In this document: positions 1 to 7,600 of the stretch, in pieces
How positions within the stretch are numbered: the first letter of the stretch is position 1
Layout: every line of letters starts with the position of its first letter
Assembly: GCA_002368645.1 (NCBI GenBank)
Contig: DFEE01000031.1
Coordinates: 1,896 to 42,372 of the forward strand
Direction of reading: 5' to 3'
Origin: Bacteroidales bacterium UBA3810
Lineage (GTDB): Bacteria; Bacteroidota; Bacteroidia; Bacteroidales; Paludibacteraceae
DNA length: 40,477 nucleotides
Notes under the pieces: model-generated
The model's database searches: none
What the model saw: the letters and a program-made list of their open reading frames with translations, nothing else
What the model was told of the DNA's origin: nothing
Program-made: the position numbers and the translations under genes

Positions 1-198
1 CACAAAGAGGAAGACAAACACTCGCACTATCTGCGCCGCGAGTTCTCGTACACCAACTATGAGCAGAAATACAGTCTGCCGGATGATGTGAACGAAGAAG
101 AGATTAACGCGAAGGTAGAAGACGGTATTCTGACTATCGAACTGCCGAAACTCCAGAAAGTAGAAGGCAAGACGACGAAACAGATTGAGATCAAATAA
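1..198 (+). CDS. Small heat shock protein Hsp20, 3' part only
   Basis: Frame 1 is open from the left edge to TAA at 196-198 and gives 65 residues; the start lies outside the window. The residues match the second half of an alpha-crystallin domain: a strand with LRREFSY, the block SLPDDVNEEEINAKVEDGIL, then the family signature GILTIELPK, and finally an I-x-I tail motif (IEI) used for oligomer contacts. Hsp20 proteins are ATP-independent cytoplasmic holdases that keep unfolding proteins soluble. The neighbouring sodB and rbr genes point the other way and also belong to stress defence. The family call is secure; only the C-terminal half can be seen. Confidence 0.9.
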   Translation, partial: HKEEDKHSHYLRREFSYTNYEQKYSLPDDVNEEEINAKVEDGILTIELPKLQKVEGKTTKQIEIK

Positions 199-265
199 AG
201 TTGAGAGTTGAAAGTTGAAAGTTTAGAGAAGTTTAAAGTTCTAAAGTTTCAAAGTCGAAAGCATC
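199..265. repeat. Degenerate AAAGTTG/AAAGTCG heptamer repeats
   Basis: Right after the Hsp20 stop codon there is a low-complexity tract made of imperfect copies of AAAGTTG and AAAGTCG. The same unit occurs at 6379-6420 inside the GH130 gene and at 40340-40373 in the rRNA spacer. No gene is visible in it. Confidence 0.6.
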
Positions 266-270
266 AGAAA

Positions 271-297
271 ACGGCAACCGGAAGGCTGCCGTTTTTT
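271..297. terminator. Bidirectional terminator between hsp20 and sodB
   Basis: A stem of ACGGCAACC against GGCTGCCGT is followed by TTTTTT on the + strand and preceded by a short A run that acts as a U tract on the minus strand. It sits between the convergent hsp20 (+) and sodB (-) genes. Confidence 0.75.
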
Positions 298-315
298 GTC
301 GATGAAACCGAGGGT

Positions 316-903
316 TTAGCCTATATACCGACGGTTGATCTCCTGCCAGTTGATGAGTTTCCAGAGGTCATGCAGATGCGCTGCACGGCGGTTGCGGTAA
401 TCAATATAATAGGCGTGCTCCCACACATCCATCGTCAGCAGCGGTTTCAGTCCCTTGGTCAGCGGGTTGCCGGCATTGGGCTCCTGGGTGATGACCAGCT
501 TGCCGTCCTTGTCCGCCGACAGCCACACCCAGCCGGAACCAAAGAGCGTCACACCCTTCTGCTCGAACTCCGCCATAAACGTATCCAACGACCCGAAATC
601 ACGGGCAATGGCTTTTGTTATCTCAAGTCCGTCAAGTGCCATTTCTCCCGATTTCATCGGCATAAACTGCGTGAAATAGAGGTTGTGGTTCAGTATCTGT
701 CCGGCGTTATTGAAGATACCGCCCTGCGCTTTGCGGACAATCTCTTCCAACGGCATGGACTCGAACCCGGTACCTGCAATCAGTTTGTTGAGATTATCCA
801 CGTAGGTCTGCAGGTGCTTGCCGTGGTGGTAGCCGATGGTCTCACGGCTGATGACAGGCTCCAGCGCCTCCGGCGCATAGGGCAACGAAATGAGTGTAAA
901 CAT
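316..903 (-). CDS. sodB: Superoxide dismutase, Fe/Mn family
   Basis: The product has 195 aa, the usual length for bacterial Fe/Mn superoxide dismutases, and turns superoxide into peroxide and oxygen in the cytoplasm. The four metal ligands are visible: His26 in YHHGKH, His73 in LNHNLY, Asp159 and His163 in MDVWEHAYY. A glutamine at position 69 (NNAGQ) is the arrangement typical of iron or cambialistic enzymes. There is no signal peptide. The start lies 18 bp after the rubrerythrin stop, with no separate promoter in the gap, so both are probably transcribed together as an oxygen-defence unit of an anaerobe. Which metal is used in vivo cannot be told from sequence. Confidence 0.95.
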   Translation of the reverse strand: MFTLISLPYAPEALEPVISRETIGYHHGKHLQTYVDNLNKLIAGTGFESMPLEEIVRKAQGGIFNNAGQILNHNLYFTQFMPMKSGEMALDGLEITKAIARDFGSLDTFMAEFEQKGVTLFGSGWVWLSADKDGKLVITQEPNAGNPLTKGLKPLLTMDVWEHAYYIDYRNRRAAHLHDLWKLINWQEINRRYIG

Positions 904-921
904 AAGTGTCTGTTTTAAAGG

Positions 922-1464
922 TTAGTAGTTCTCTGCCAGCAGTTGGAAATAGCTCTGCGGATGGTTGCATACGGGGCACTCATCGGGTGCCTGCTTGCCG
1001 ATGACTATATGGCCGCAGTTGGAGCATTGCCAGATACAGTCGCCCTCACGCGAGAAGACCACTTTGTCTTCGATGTTCTGCAGCAGTTTGCGGTAACGCT
1101 CCTCATGGTGTTTCTCAATAGCGCCGACCATCTCGAATTTCTCGGCTATCTCGTCAAAGCCCTCAGCGCGTGCTTCGGCAGCCATGCGTGCGTACATGTC
1201 CGTCCACTCGGCGTTCTCGCCTTCAGCCGCAGCCAGCAGGTTGGCAGCTGTGTCGCTGACCTTGCCGCCGTTCAGGTATTTGTACCATATCTCCGCGTGC
1301 TCTTTCTCGTTTGCTGCGGTCTCTTCGAAGATCTTGCTTATCTGCACGAATCCGTCCTTCTTGGCTTTGGACGCGAAGAAAGTGTACTTGTTGCGTGCCA
1401 TCGACTCGCCTGCGAAAGCCTCCATGAGGTTCTTTTCGGTTTTTGTTCCTTTCAAATCTTTCAT
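922..1464 (-). CDS. rbr: Rubrerythrin
   Basis: The product has 180 aa when read from the ATG at 1464; a longer open frame up to 1671 runs through the promoter and can be rejected. Residues 1-140 form a ferritin-like four-helix domain with the di-iron ligand pattern (EAFAGESMARNKY, then EETAANEKEHAE and a later EKHHEERY). The C-terminus is a rubredoxin-like domain with CSNCG and CPVC, which binds one iron. Rubrerythrins reduce hydrogen peroxide in the cytoplasm of anaerobes, taking electrons through the rubredoxin centre. The gene leads an apparent two-gene unit with sodB, which produces the peroxide that this enzyme removes. Confidence 0.95.
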   Translation of the reverse strand: MKDLKGTKTEKNLMEAFAGESMARNKYTFFASKAKKDGFVQISKIFEETAANEKEHAEIWYKYLNGGKVSDTAANLLAAAEGENAEWTDMYARMAAEARAEGFDEIAEKFEMVGAIEKHHEERYRKLLQNIEDKVVFSREGDCIWQCSNCGHIVIGKQAPDECPVCNHPQSYFQLLAENY

Positions 1465-1521
1465 AATCATTTGTTTTTGAGGGTTAATACTACTCCGCCC
1501 GTGCAGGCGTTGTTTTGTTTG

Positions 1522-1553
1522 CAAAGATACAATAAAAAATCCGAATATGCAAA
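1522..1553 (-). promoter_or_regulatory. Bacteroidetes-type promoter of rbr-sodB
   Basis: On the minus strand, TTTG (1550-1553) and TATCTTTG (1522-1529) are separated by 20 nt, matching the Bacteroidetes -33/-7 consensus. Transcription should start about 50 nt before the rbr ATG. Confidence 0.8.
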
Positions 1554-1690
1554 TAAAATTCATTTTATTTAGCCATTTGCAGGGTTTTTCGAAATAATCG
1601 TGCCTTGTGGCTAAGAAGAACAACCTTTTATGAGTACGTTTGATTTTCTTTGGCAGTTGGTGGCAAACCACGGCGGCGTGGAAATGGCAG

Positions 1691-1718
1691 AAAAAAGTGC
1701 GACCCTTTCGAGTCGCAC
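1691..1718 (-). terminator. Terminator at the end of the mannan locus
   Basis: Read on the minus strand, GTGCGAC and GTCGCAC form a stem followed by six U residues. It lies 28 bp past the manA stop and closes the long minus-strand mannan operon. Confidence 0.8.
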
Positions 1719-1745
1719 CGGATTAAGGTATTATGTAAAAGTTTG

Positions 1746-2720
1746 CTACATCGTAGCCGTCAGGAAGGTAGCGTTGCCGAAGATGTAAAGGACATTCTCG
1801 GAGGCGGGGACGAGGAGGGTTTCTCCTTGCTTGACATGAATGCCGTTGATATGCGCTTCACCCCACAGGCAAACGACCACCACAAAGGCATCCGTATGGA
1901 GGTCAATCTCGGCTGCCACTTGCACCACAACACGATTGACCGTGAAATAAGGACAGTGGATAAGTTCGGAGTTGGGTTTGGTTGAATCATAGGACGTGCG
2001 GTACTCCGGCCATACCTGATAATCGATCGCCTCTTTCGCCTCGGCTATATGCAGTTCGCGTGGGTTGCCGTGCGCATCCTTGCGTCCGAAGTCATAGACG
2101 CGGTAAGTGATATCCGAAGTCTGTTGGATCTCTACAAGAAAATTACCCGCTCCGATGGCATGTAATCGTCCGGCAGGGAGGAAATAGAGGTCTCCTTGGT
2201 GGGACTCATGCGTAGCGATGACATCCTGCATAGGAGAGTGCCCATTGACTGGCTCCGCCGTTGCCAACTGTTCGTATTCATCCGGAGTAATAGATTTGTT
2301 GAGACCGGAGTATATCTTGGCACCCACGTCAGCTTTGACGACATACCACATTTCTGTTTTGCCGGGACATTTATGTCTTTTCTGCGCCATTTTGTCATCA
2401 GGATGCACTTGTACGGACAGATCCTGACGCGAATCAATGAACTTGACGAGCAGCGGGAACTGATTGCCGAACTTCTTATAGACGCGTTCGCCTACAAGAA
2501 GTCCTTTGTATTTGTCGATGAGCTGAGCGAGGTTGAGACCTAAATCCACATCACCGATGATGCCGCGTTCAACTGCTATGGACTCATGTCCGGGTACGGC
2601 ACTGATTTCCCACGATTCGCCGATATTCGGCTGCGCGGTATAAATGCCTTTGAAGGGCGCAATCTGATAGCCACCCCAGATGGTGGTCTTTAAGTACGGC
2701 TGAAATTTATACGGTTTCAT
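1746..2720 (-). CDS. manA: Mannose-6-phosphate isomerase, class I
   Basis: This 324-aa cytoplasmic zinc enzyme interconverts mannose-6-phosphate and fructose-6-phosphate. Visible family features are GESWEIS (34-40), the zinc/active-site motif QVHPDD (104-109), KTEMWY (121-126) and His187 in PAGRLHAIG. The length fits the short type of class I isomerases common in Bacteroidetes. The start overlaps the epimerase stop by ATGA, showing translational coupling. As last gene of the mannan operon it brings mannose phosphate into glycolysis. The phosphorylase upstream makes mannose-1-phosphate, so a phosphomannomutase encoded elsewhere is needed to link the two steps. Confidence 0.93.
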   Translation of the reverse strand: MKPYKFQPYLKTTIWGGYQIAPFKGIYTAQPNIGESWEISAVPGHESIAVERGIIGDVDLGLNLAQLIDKYKGLLVGERVYKKFGNQFPLLVKFIDSRQDLSVQVHPDDKMAQKRHKCPGKTEMWYVVKADVGAKIYSGLNKSITPDEYEQLATAEPVNGHSPMQDVIATHESHQGDLYFLPAGRLHAIGAGNFLVEIQQTSDITYRVYDFGRKDAHGNPRELHIAEAKEAIDYQVWPEYRTSYDSTKPNSELIHCPYFTVNRVVVQVAAEIDLHTDAFVVVVCLWGEAHINGIHVKQGETLLVPASENVLYIFGNATFLTATM

Positions 2721-3910
2721 AGTCTTTCAATTATTTCAATACACATGCGGGAGTTATGGTAGGGGCATTTCCAGAAACCGGCTTTATCGTGGGTGCGGTC
2801 GGGTGTGCCGTCAGGGAGGACGGACCAGAACCACTCGCCGTTCTCGCGGTCTACCAAATGGTTTTGGATATAATGGAATGCCGCTTCTGCCAACTCAAGA
2901 TTGATATTACTTTCTATAGGTTTTTCCTCTTGATATAGTTTCCATTGGTCTATATATCCAACCACCGCCTCAGCATAACACCACCATTCTTTTTCATCCA
3001 TAATGCCCTCTGCCGCTGCTTGCGCCAATGAATGAATAACCGGCAGGGTTTGATTTAGCAGTTCTTCATCACCAAACACCTCCAATGCCTCATGTAGCAG
3101 CCATGCCGCTTCTATGTCATGTCCGGGAGAAGTATGGGTGTTGGATGGTTGCCATTTCTCGTCAAAAAAGAGCATCAAGTGACCGGTTGCGGGATCAAAG
3201 ATACGGTTGGCAAAGATGTCGATGAGTGTACGGAGCTGCTTTGTAATCCTTTCCTTTGTACCTTGTATATCGTCCCTTTGTACATTCTTTAAGACGCGAT
3301 AAAGATTAGTGTAAGCTTCGAGCACATGGAGATGGGTGTTCATGGTGAAGACACCGTTCTCGTCTTTTTCGGAGAGACGCATGTCGGCAATCGGTTGCCA
3401 GTCGCGGGTGAGAGCCTCCACATAGCCATTTTCACATTTACCCATTTCCGCATTTTCGCATTTGTAGGCGTGCGTCTCCAAATCCTCGAAGAGGCGGATG
3501 GCGGCATTGAGGGCTTCACTATCTTGGGTAGCGCGATAGTACTCCGCCAGACCATAGATAGCAAAAGCGATAGCGTAGGTCTGCTTCTTGGTGTCAAGCG
3601 GGGTGCCATCGGCATTGAGCGACCAATAGACACCACCTTGTTCGCGGTCTATAAACCGCTGCACGAGGTAGTCATAGGCTCTTGCTGCCAGTATGCGGTA
3701 AGGTGTATTACGCAGCACACGCGCAGCCGCAGAAAACGTCCATAGTATACGCGCATTGAGAACAGCTCCTTTCTCTGCATCCGGATGCAGTACATTATAT
3801 CCGTCTATACGTCCGTAGAATCCACCCTGCTGGTAGTCCACCATCCGTTCCTGCCAAAAACGCAAGATATTGGTTTCGAGCAAAACTCTTGCTTCTGATT
3901 TACTAATCAT
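2717..3910 (-). CDS. Cellobiose/mannobiose 2-epimerase (AGE family)
   Basis: The 397-aa product has the (alpha/alpha)6-barrel signature of N-acylglucosamine/cellobiose 2-epimerases: GGFYGRID (29-36), EALTRDW (165-171), MNTHLHVLEAY (190-200, with His193 and His195), SPGHDIEAAWL (261-271, His264) and the final WKCPYHN (His385). In beta-mannan pathways this enzyme turns mannobiose into mannosyl-glucose, the substrate of the GH130 phosphorylase encoded two genes upstream. It overlaps the transporter by 8 bp and manA by 4 bp. Residues about 150-161 (KCENAEMGKCEN) form an extra loop encoded by a short tandem repeat at 3426-3465, and residues 211-223 derive from another repeat. Specificity for mannobiose is inferred from context. 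Confidence 0.88.
   Translation of the reverse strand: MISKSEARVLLETNILRFWQERMVDYQQGGFYGRIDGYNVLHPDAEKGAVLNARILWTFSAAARVLRNTPYRILAARAYDYLVQRFIDREQGGVYWSLNADGTPLDTKKQTYAIAFAIYGLAEYYRATQDSEALNAAIRLFEDLETHAYKCENAEMGKCENGYVEALTRDWQPIADMRLSEKDENGVFTMNTHLHVLEAYTNLYRVLKNVQRDDIQGTKERITKQLRTLIDIFANRIFDPATGHLMLFFDEKWQPSNTHTSPGHDIEAAWLLHEALEVFGDEELLNQTLPVIHSLAQAAAEGIMDEKEWWCYAEAVVGYIDQWKLYQEEKPIESNINLELAEAAFHYIQNHLVDRENGEWFWSVLPDGTPDRTHDKAGFWKCPYHNSRMCIEIIERL
3426..3465. repeat. AAATGcG-type tandem repeat inside the epimerase gene
   Basis: The tract consists of imperfect 8-9 bp units (minus strand AAATGCGA, AAATGCGG, AAATGGGT, AAATGTGA). A related tract occurs between the transporter and phosphorylase genes at 5282-5330. 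Here it is read in frame as a Lys/Cys/Glu/Asn-rich loop. Confidence 0.6.
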
Positions 3911-5285
3911 TTTGTCTTTGAATTTTTAGTTGGGCATCAATCTCTGCCATCTTTGCCGTAGTGAGCGGATAGAACGATACCACGAGTACTGCGATGATAC
4001 TCACCGCAGCCGGTATGAAGGACATCAGGCATCGGAGGCAGAGGAGCGCAGAATCCGGCTGGGTACTGATGGCTGAAGGCTGATTGCTAATATATCCGCA
4101 AGCGGCAAGAAGCCACAGGGCAGCCGAACCGCCGATCGCACCGCCGAACTTCTGCGCCATGGAAGAGGAGGAGAAGATGAGACCGGTGGAGGCTGTTTTG
4201 TATTTCTGCTCGGCATAGTCGGACACATCGGCGTACATCGACCATACCAGAGGAGACATCACGCCCGTGAGCATAGAGATAAGCACCTGAGCGAGGAGCA
4301 TGAGCCAGAAGCCGGTCTGCGAGACAGGAATAAAGAAGAACAACACCGAGAGTACACACAATGCGATATTGACAGCAATAAAGGTTGTTTTCTTACCCCA
4401 CCGCGCCGCCAAAGGCACACAGAGTGCAACACCTATCATATTAGAGACCTCGCCTATAGCAAGGAACAAGCCGGCATAAAACAAGAACGACCATCGACCG
4501 ATAGCCAGTTGCGCTCCGGCAGGTATGATGTCGGCGAAATAGTACGCTACCGTAGCACCGCGGACGGTGCAGAAGAGATTAAAGCAAAGGGCAGCACCAA
4601 TGAGTATCCACCAGGGTTTGTTGCTCAATAGTGCCTTGAAATCCGAACCGATAGATACGGTAGAGACTGTTTTCAGTTCCTCTTTCGTCAGCAGGAAACA
4701 GCAGATAAAGAGCACGAAGCAGGCAGCCGCAATGACTACCATCGCCCAGAACCAGCCCTGCGGTGTGTTATAGCCACCGAGGGCGTTGCAGAGAGGTTCC
4801 CATAGAAAGAGGGCGAGGAACGAACCGCCATAGGCAAAGAACATGCGGAAGGACGAATAGACCGTTTTTTCCTGCGAGTCGGCAGTCATCACCCCCAGCA
4901 TTGCTCCATAGGGCACGTTGATACCCGTATAAACGGTCATCATCAGGATATAGGTGGCGTACGCCCAGACAAGTTTGGCGGTGTACCCCCAATCAGGGGT
5001 AGTAAAGAGCAAGATGCCTGCGATAGAGAAAAGCGGCGCCACAAAAAGCAGATAAGGTCTGTACTTGCCCCACCGCGTCTGCGTACGATCGGCTATAATC
5101 CCCATCATCGGATCGGAGACTGCGTCCCAGATACGCGTGACAAGGAGGATGATTCCTGCATCCTTGAGCGAGAGCCCGAAGATGTTACTGTAGAAGAACG
5201 GCAGGTAATAGGAAAAAACCTTCCAGAACATCGACGAGGACATATCGCCGAAGCCATAACCGATATGGCGTAACAATTTACTCAT
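3903..5285 (-). CDS. GPH-family disaccharide transporter (MFS)
   Basis: The 460-aa protein has about twelve hydrophobic segments and belongs to the glycoside-pentoside-hexuronide cation symporter family related to MelB. The family motif near residues 50-62 (RIWDAVSDPMMG) and the following RTQTRWGKYRPYLL loop are clear. It sits in the inner membrane and, from its place between epimerase and phosphorylase, probably imports mannobiose or a similar disaccharide with a cation. Start: the ATG at 5285 is chosen because the ATG 15 nt upstream runs into a stop after seven codons. Gene order GH26, phosphorylase, transporter, epimerase is the same as in the known Bacteroides fragilis mannan cluster. Confidence 0.88.
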   Translation of the reverse strand: MSKLLRHIGYGFGDMSSSMFWKVFSYYLPFFYSNIFGLSLKDAGIILLVTRIWDAVSDPMMGIIADRTQTRWGKYRPYLLFVAPLFSIAGILLFTTPDWGYTAKLVWAYATYILMMTVYTGINVPYGAMLGVMTADSQEKTVYSSFRMFFAYGGSFLALFLWEPLCNALGGYNTPQGWFWAMVVIAAACFVLFICCFLLTKEELKTVSTVSIGSDFKALLSNKPWWILIGAALCFNLFCTVRGATVAYYFADIIPAGAQLAIGRWSFLFYAGLFLAIGEVSNMIGVALCVPLAARWGKKTTFIAVNIALCVLSVLFFFIPVSQTGFWLMLLAQVLISMLTGVMSPLVWSMYADVSDYAEQKYKTASTGLIFSSSSMAQKFGGAIGGSAALWLLAACGYISNQPSAISTQPDSALLCLRCLMSFIPAAVSIIAVLVVSFYPLTTAKMAEIDAQLKIQRQND

Positions 5286-5330
5286 TTTCGCATTTTCTCA
5301 TTAACTTATTTTTGCATTTTTTGCAACGAG
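5282..5330. repeat. AAAATGCG-type repeat between phosphorylase and transporter
   Basis: Minus-strand units GCAAAAAATGC, GAGAAAATGCG and GAAAATGAG line this junction; the last one contains the transporter start codon. It is the same family as the tract in the epimerase gene. Confidence 0.5.
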
Positions 5331-6506
5331 GGCTTTGATAGTCTGGACGGAAGCAGAGGTCGTCAAGCCATCCTCCGGGGTATTGAGGCAGTAGTCGAGG
5401 AGTTGCTCTACGGTGGTAGTAGCCACATGCAGCCGCGTGTCCGCGGAGGCGTAGTAGATAAACACCTTACCGTCGCGCTCTATCCAGCCATTGGAGAAGG
5501 CGACGTTCATGACATCGCCAATATACTCGTATCCTTCGGGCACAAGGAACCATCCACCTGGTCGGGCAATGACACGTGTGGGGTCATCAAGGGCGGTCAT
5601 ATACATATAGAGCACATAACGGAGCCCGGAAGCGGTGGCGCGCACGCCGTGGGCGAGGTGGAGCCAGCCTTTGGCGGTCTTAATGGGTGCGGGGCCTTCA
5701 CCGTTCTTAACTTCATAGACAGTATGATAAGCGCGTGGGTAGATGATGCGTTCGTTGCGCACCTCAGCATGCGTGATATCGGGTGTGAGCGTCCAGCCTA
5801 TGCCTCCGCCTTTGCCGGTCTCGATAAAGCCGTCTTGCGGACGGGTGTAGAGGGCATATTGCCCGTCAATGAACTCAGGATGGAGGACGACATTGCGTTG
5901 CTGACAGAGGGACTTGAGGTCATCCAACCGCTCCCAGTGAATAAGGTCTTTTGTGCGGGCAATGCCTGCGGCAGCCGTAGCTGCGGAGGTGTCGAAAGGT
6001 TTGGTCTCATCATGACGCTCGACGCAGAAGATACCGTAAATATAGCCGTCCTCATGACGCGTGAGCCGCATGTCATAGACGTTGGTAGCCGGGGCATTGT
6101 TGCCATCGGGCATGGTGACGGGTTCCGGCCAGAAGCGCCAGTTGTCGATCCCATTGGGCGACTGGGCTACGGCGAAGAAGGATTTGCGGTCGGCTCCTTC
6201 GACCCGCGCCACGACGGTGTATTTGCCTTCAAAGAGGATGGCTCCCGCATTGAGCACCGCGTTCATCATGATGCGCTGCATCAGGAAGGGGTTGTCTTGC
6301 TCGTTGAAATCATAACGCCATTCCAGCGGCGTGTGCTCCGCCGTGAGAATCGGATATTTGTATTTGGTATAAATACCCGTCGAAAGTCGAAAGTCCGGGC
6401 GGAGCCCTAAAGTTGAAAGCCCATTTTCCGCCATCGGCTCATTGGGACGAGTAAGGAGTGCTTCGTGGGCGGCACGGAGAGTTTGTATTTTATCTTTATA
6501 AGACAT
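5301..6506 (-). CDS. GH130 4-O-beta-D-mannosyl-D-glucose phosphorylase
   Basis: The 401-aa cytoplasmic enzyme splits mannosyl-glucose with phosphate into alpha-mannose-1-phosphate and glucose. GH130 motifs are plain: RVEGADRKSFFAVAQSPNG (101-119), TNVYDMRLT (141-149, with probable general acid Asp145), QRNVVLHPEF, YALYTRPQDGF, GGIGW, and the LAHGVR segment. The sequence follows the B. fragilis type enzyme closely except for about 14 extra residues near 29-44 (GLSTLGLRPDFRLSTG). As I recall, the general acid of that enzyme is Asp131, which fits a 14-residue insertion. The extra DNA is a short-repeat tract (6379-6420). It lies 15 bp upstream of the transporter gene in one operon. Confidence 0.93.
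   Translation of the reverse strand: MSYKDKIQTLRAAHEALLTRPNEPMAENGLSTLGLRPDFRLSTGIYTKYKYPILTAEHTPLEWRYDFNEQDNPFLMQRIMMNAVLNAGAILFEGKYTVVARVEGADRKSFFAVAQSPNGIDNWRFWPEPVTMPDGNNAPATNVYDMRLTRHEDGYIYGIFCVERHDETKPFDTSAATAAAGIARTKDLIHWERLDDLKSLCQQRNVVLHPEFIDGQYALYTRPQDGFIETGKGGGIGWTLTPDITHAEVRNERIIYPRAYHTVYEVKNGEGPAPIKTAKGWLHLAHGVRATASGLRYVLYMYMTALDDPTRVIARPGGWFLVPEGYEYIGDVMNVAFSNGWIERDGKVFIYYASADTRLHVATTTVEQLLDYCLNTPEDGLTTSASVQTIKALVAKNAKIS
6379..6420. repeat. AAAGTCG/AAAGTTG repeat read in frame inside GH130
   Basis: The tract contains GTCGAAAGTCGAAAGTC and AAGTTGAAAGC around a GGGCGGAGCCC core. It encodes residues that Bacteroides GH130 enzymes lack, and matches intergenic tracts at 199-265 and 40340-40373. 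Confidence 0.65.
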
Positions 6507-6518
6507 AAGTATTATTTT

Positions 6519-6552
6519 CGATTTACAGATGTGCGATGTACGATTTACAGTT
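6519..6552. repeat. CGATTTAC/GATGTACG repeat between GH130 and GH26
   Basis: CGATTTACAG occurs twice around GATGTGCGATGTA. A second tract of the same family lies at 7556-7576 and encodes part of the GH26 signal peptide. Confidence 0.5.
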
Positions 6553-7600
6553 GGTTCATAAAAGCCTTGAAATCTTCCGCCTCGGCGGTGTTGGGCTGCG
6601 GGAGGAAGTAATGGGTAGGAATATCCCAGGCGTTGCGCCAGACGAGGACGTGTTCGATGTTCGGGTATTCACGCAGGAGCGGCAGAAGCACAGCGGTGTA
6701 CCAATTAGGACAGCGGATAGCCTCGCAGCCGGTCTCTGTAAAAGCGAAGCGTTTGCCGTGCTCTTTTGCCATTCTTGCCGCAGCGTCTAACTGGCGGTGG
6801 GCACGATAGAGATAGTCCTCTGTGCCTTCGGCTCCGCCGTGGTGGTAGCAGTCGGTGCCGATGATGTCCACATATTCGTTGCCCGGGTACCACTCTGCGG
6901 TCTCGCGGTATGCCCCTTCGGGCGTATCTTCATAGAGCGTCAGTTTATCGGGAGAATAGGCGTAAAGAGCCTTCACTCCGACGAGATTCATATAATTGCG
7001 TGTCCATTGCCAGAGGGCGATATAGTCGTCCGCCGAGCCGGCTTCGCGTCCCCACCAGAACCAGTTGCCGGACTGCTCATGCCAGAGACGCACGATGAGT
7101 TGGTCAGGCTGCTTTTGCAGGGCAGCTATCTGTGCCACGAAAGCCGCAGCACGTTCTATCCATACCTGCATGGTGTCATGCACATCGGTATCGGGATTGA
7201 CAATCTGCGCAAGGCAGGGTGTGGTGTCCCACGAGTTACCGCCCGTAAGGGGGTTGCGGGCGTGCCAAGAGAGCGTCACTTTACCGCCGCGCTCGAACTG
7301 ACGGGCACACTCCTCTAACATACGGGAGAACGGCACCGAGTCGAGGTTGCGGGAGTGGTTCAGTTCGATACCGCCTATATCAAAACCGATGAGGTCAGGC
7401 CATTGACCGGTGAGGTCATGTATGCAGGAACGGGTATCGGCATAGGTGCTGTCCGCGAGGCGCTGCCAGCCGGAGCCATAAACCACATCATCCTGGTGAC
7501 CAAAGAGAACTCGCGGTTTGGTCGGCTGACAAGCCGTGAGAAGGACGAGGGACAGAAGTACGATGTACGATTTATGTATGAAGGAAAATAAGGGTCTCAT
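6545..7600 (-). CDS. GH26 beta-mannanase lipoprotein
   Basis: The 351-aa protein begins with a lipoprotein signal peptide ending LLTAC (lipidated Cys24). It continues with a GH26 (beta/alpha)8 barrel: VLFGHQDDVVYGSGW (31-45), the acid/base Glu175 in VRLWHEQSGNWFWWG, and the nucleophile Glu289 in FTETGCEA. The family cuts beta-1,4-mannan; the homologue heading the B. fragilis cluster releases mannobiose from chain ends. It is probably anchored in the outer membrane or the periplasmic face, ahead of the transporter. It overlaps the GH36 stop by ATGA. The stretch HKSYIVLLS of its signal peptide is encoded by a GATGTACG-type repeat. Endo versus exo action cannot be settled here. Confidence 0.9.
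   Translation of the reverse strand: MRPLFSFIHKSYIVLLSLVLLTACQPTKPRVLFGHQDDVVYGSGWQRLADSTYADTRSCIHDLTGQWPDLIGFDIGGIELNHSRNLDSVPFSRMLEECARQFERGGKVTLSWHARNPLTGGNSWDTTPCLAQIVNPDTDVHDTMQVWIERAAAFVAQIAALQKQPDQLIVRLWHEQSGNWFWWGREAGSADDYIALWQWTRNYMNLVGVKALYAYSPDKLTLYEDTPEGAYRETAEWYPGNEYVDIIGTDCYHHGGAEGTEDYLYRAHRQLDAAARMAKEHGKRFAFTETGCEAIRCPNWYTAVLLPLLREYPNIEHVLVWRNAWDIPTHYFLPQPNTAEAEDFKAFMNQL

Noticed and set aside
1465..1671. N-terminal extension of rubrerythrin
   Set aside because: It runs through the promoter; the ATG at 1464 gives the standard protein length.
5403..6410. 335-aa + strand frame opposite GH130
   Set aside because: It is the antisense shadow of a well-supported GH130 gene; the same holds for the long + strand frames at 8602-9627 and 6797-7318.
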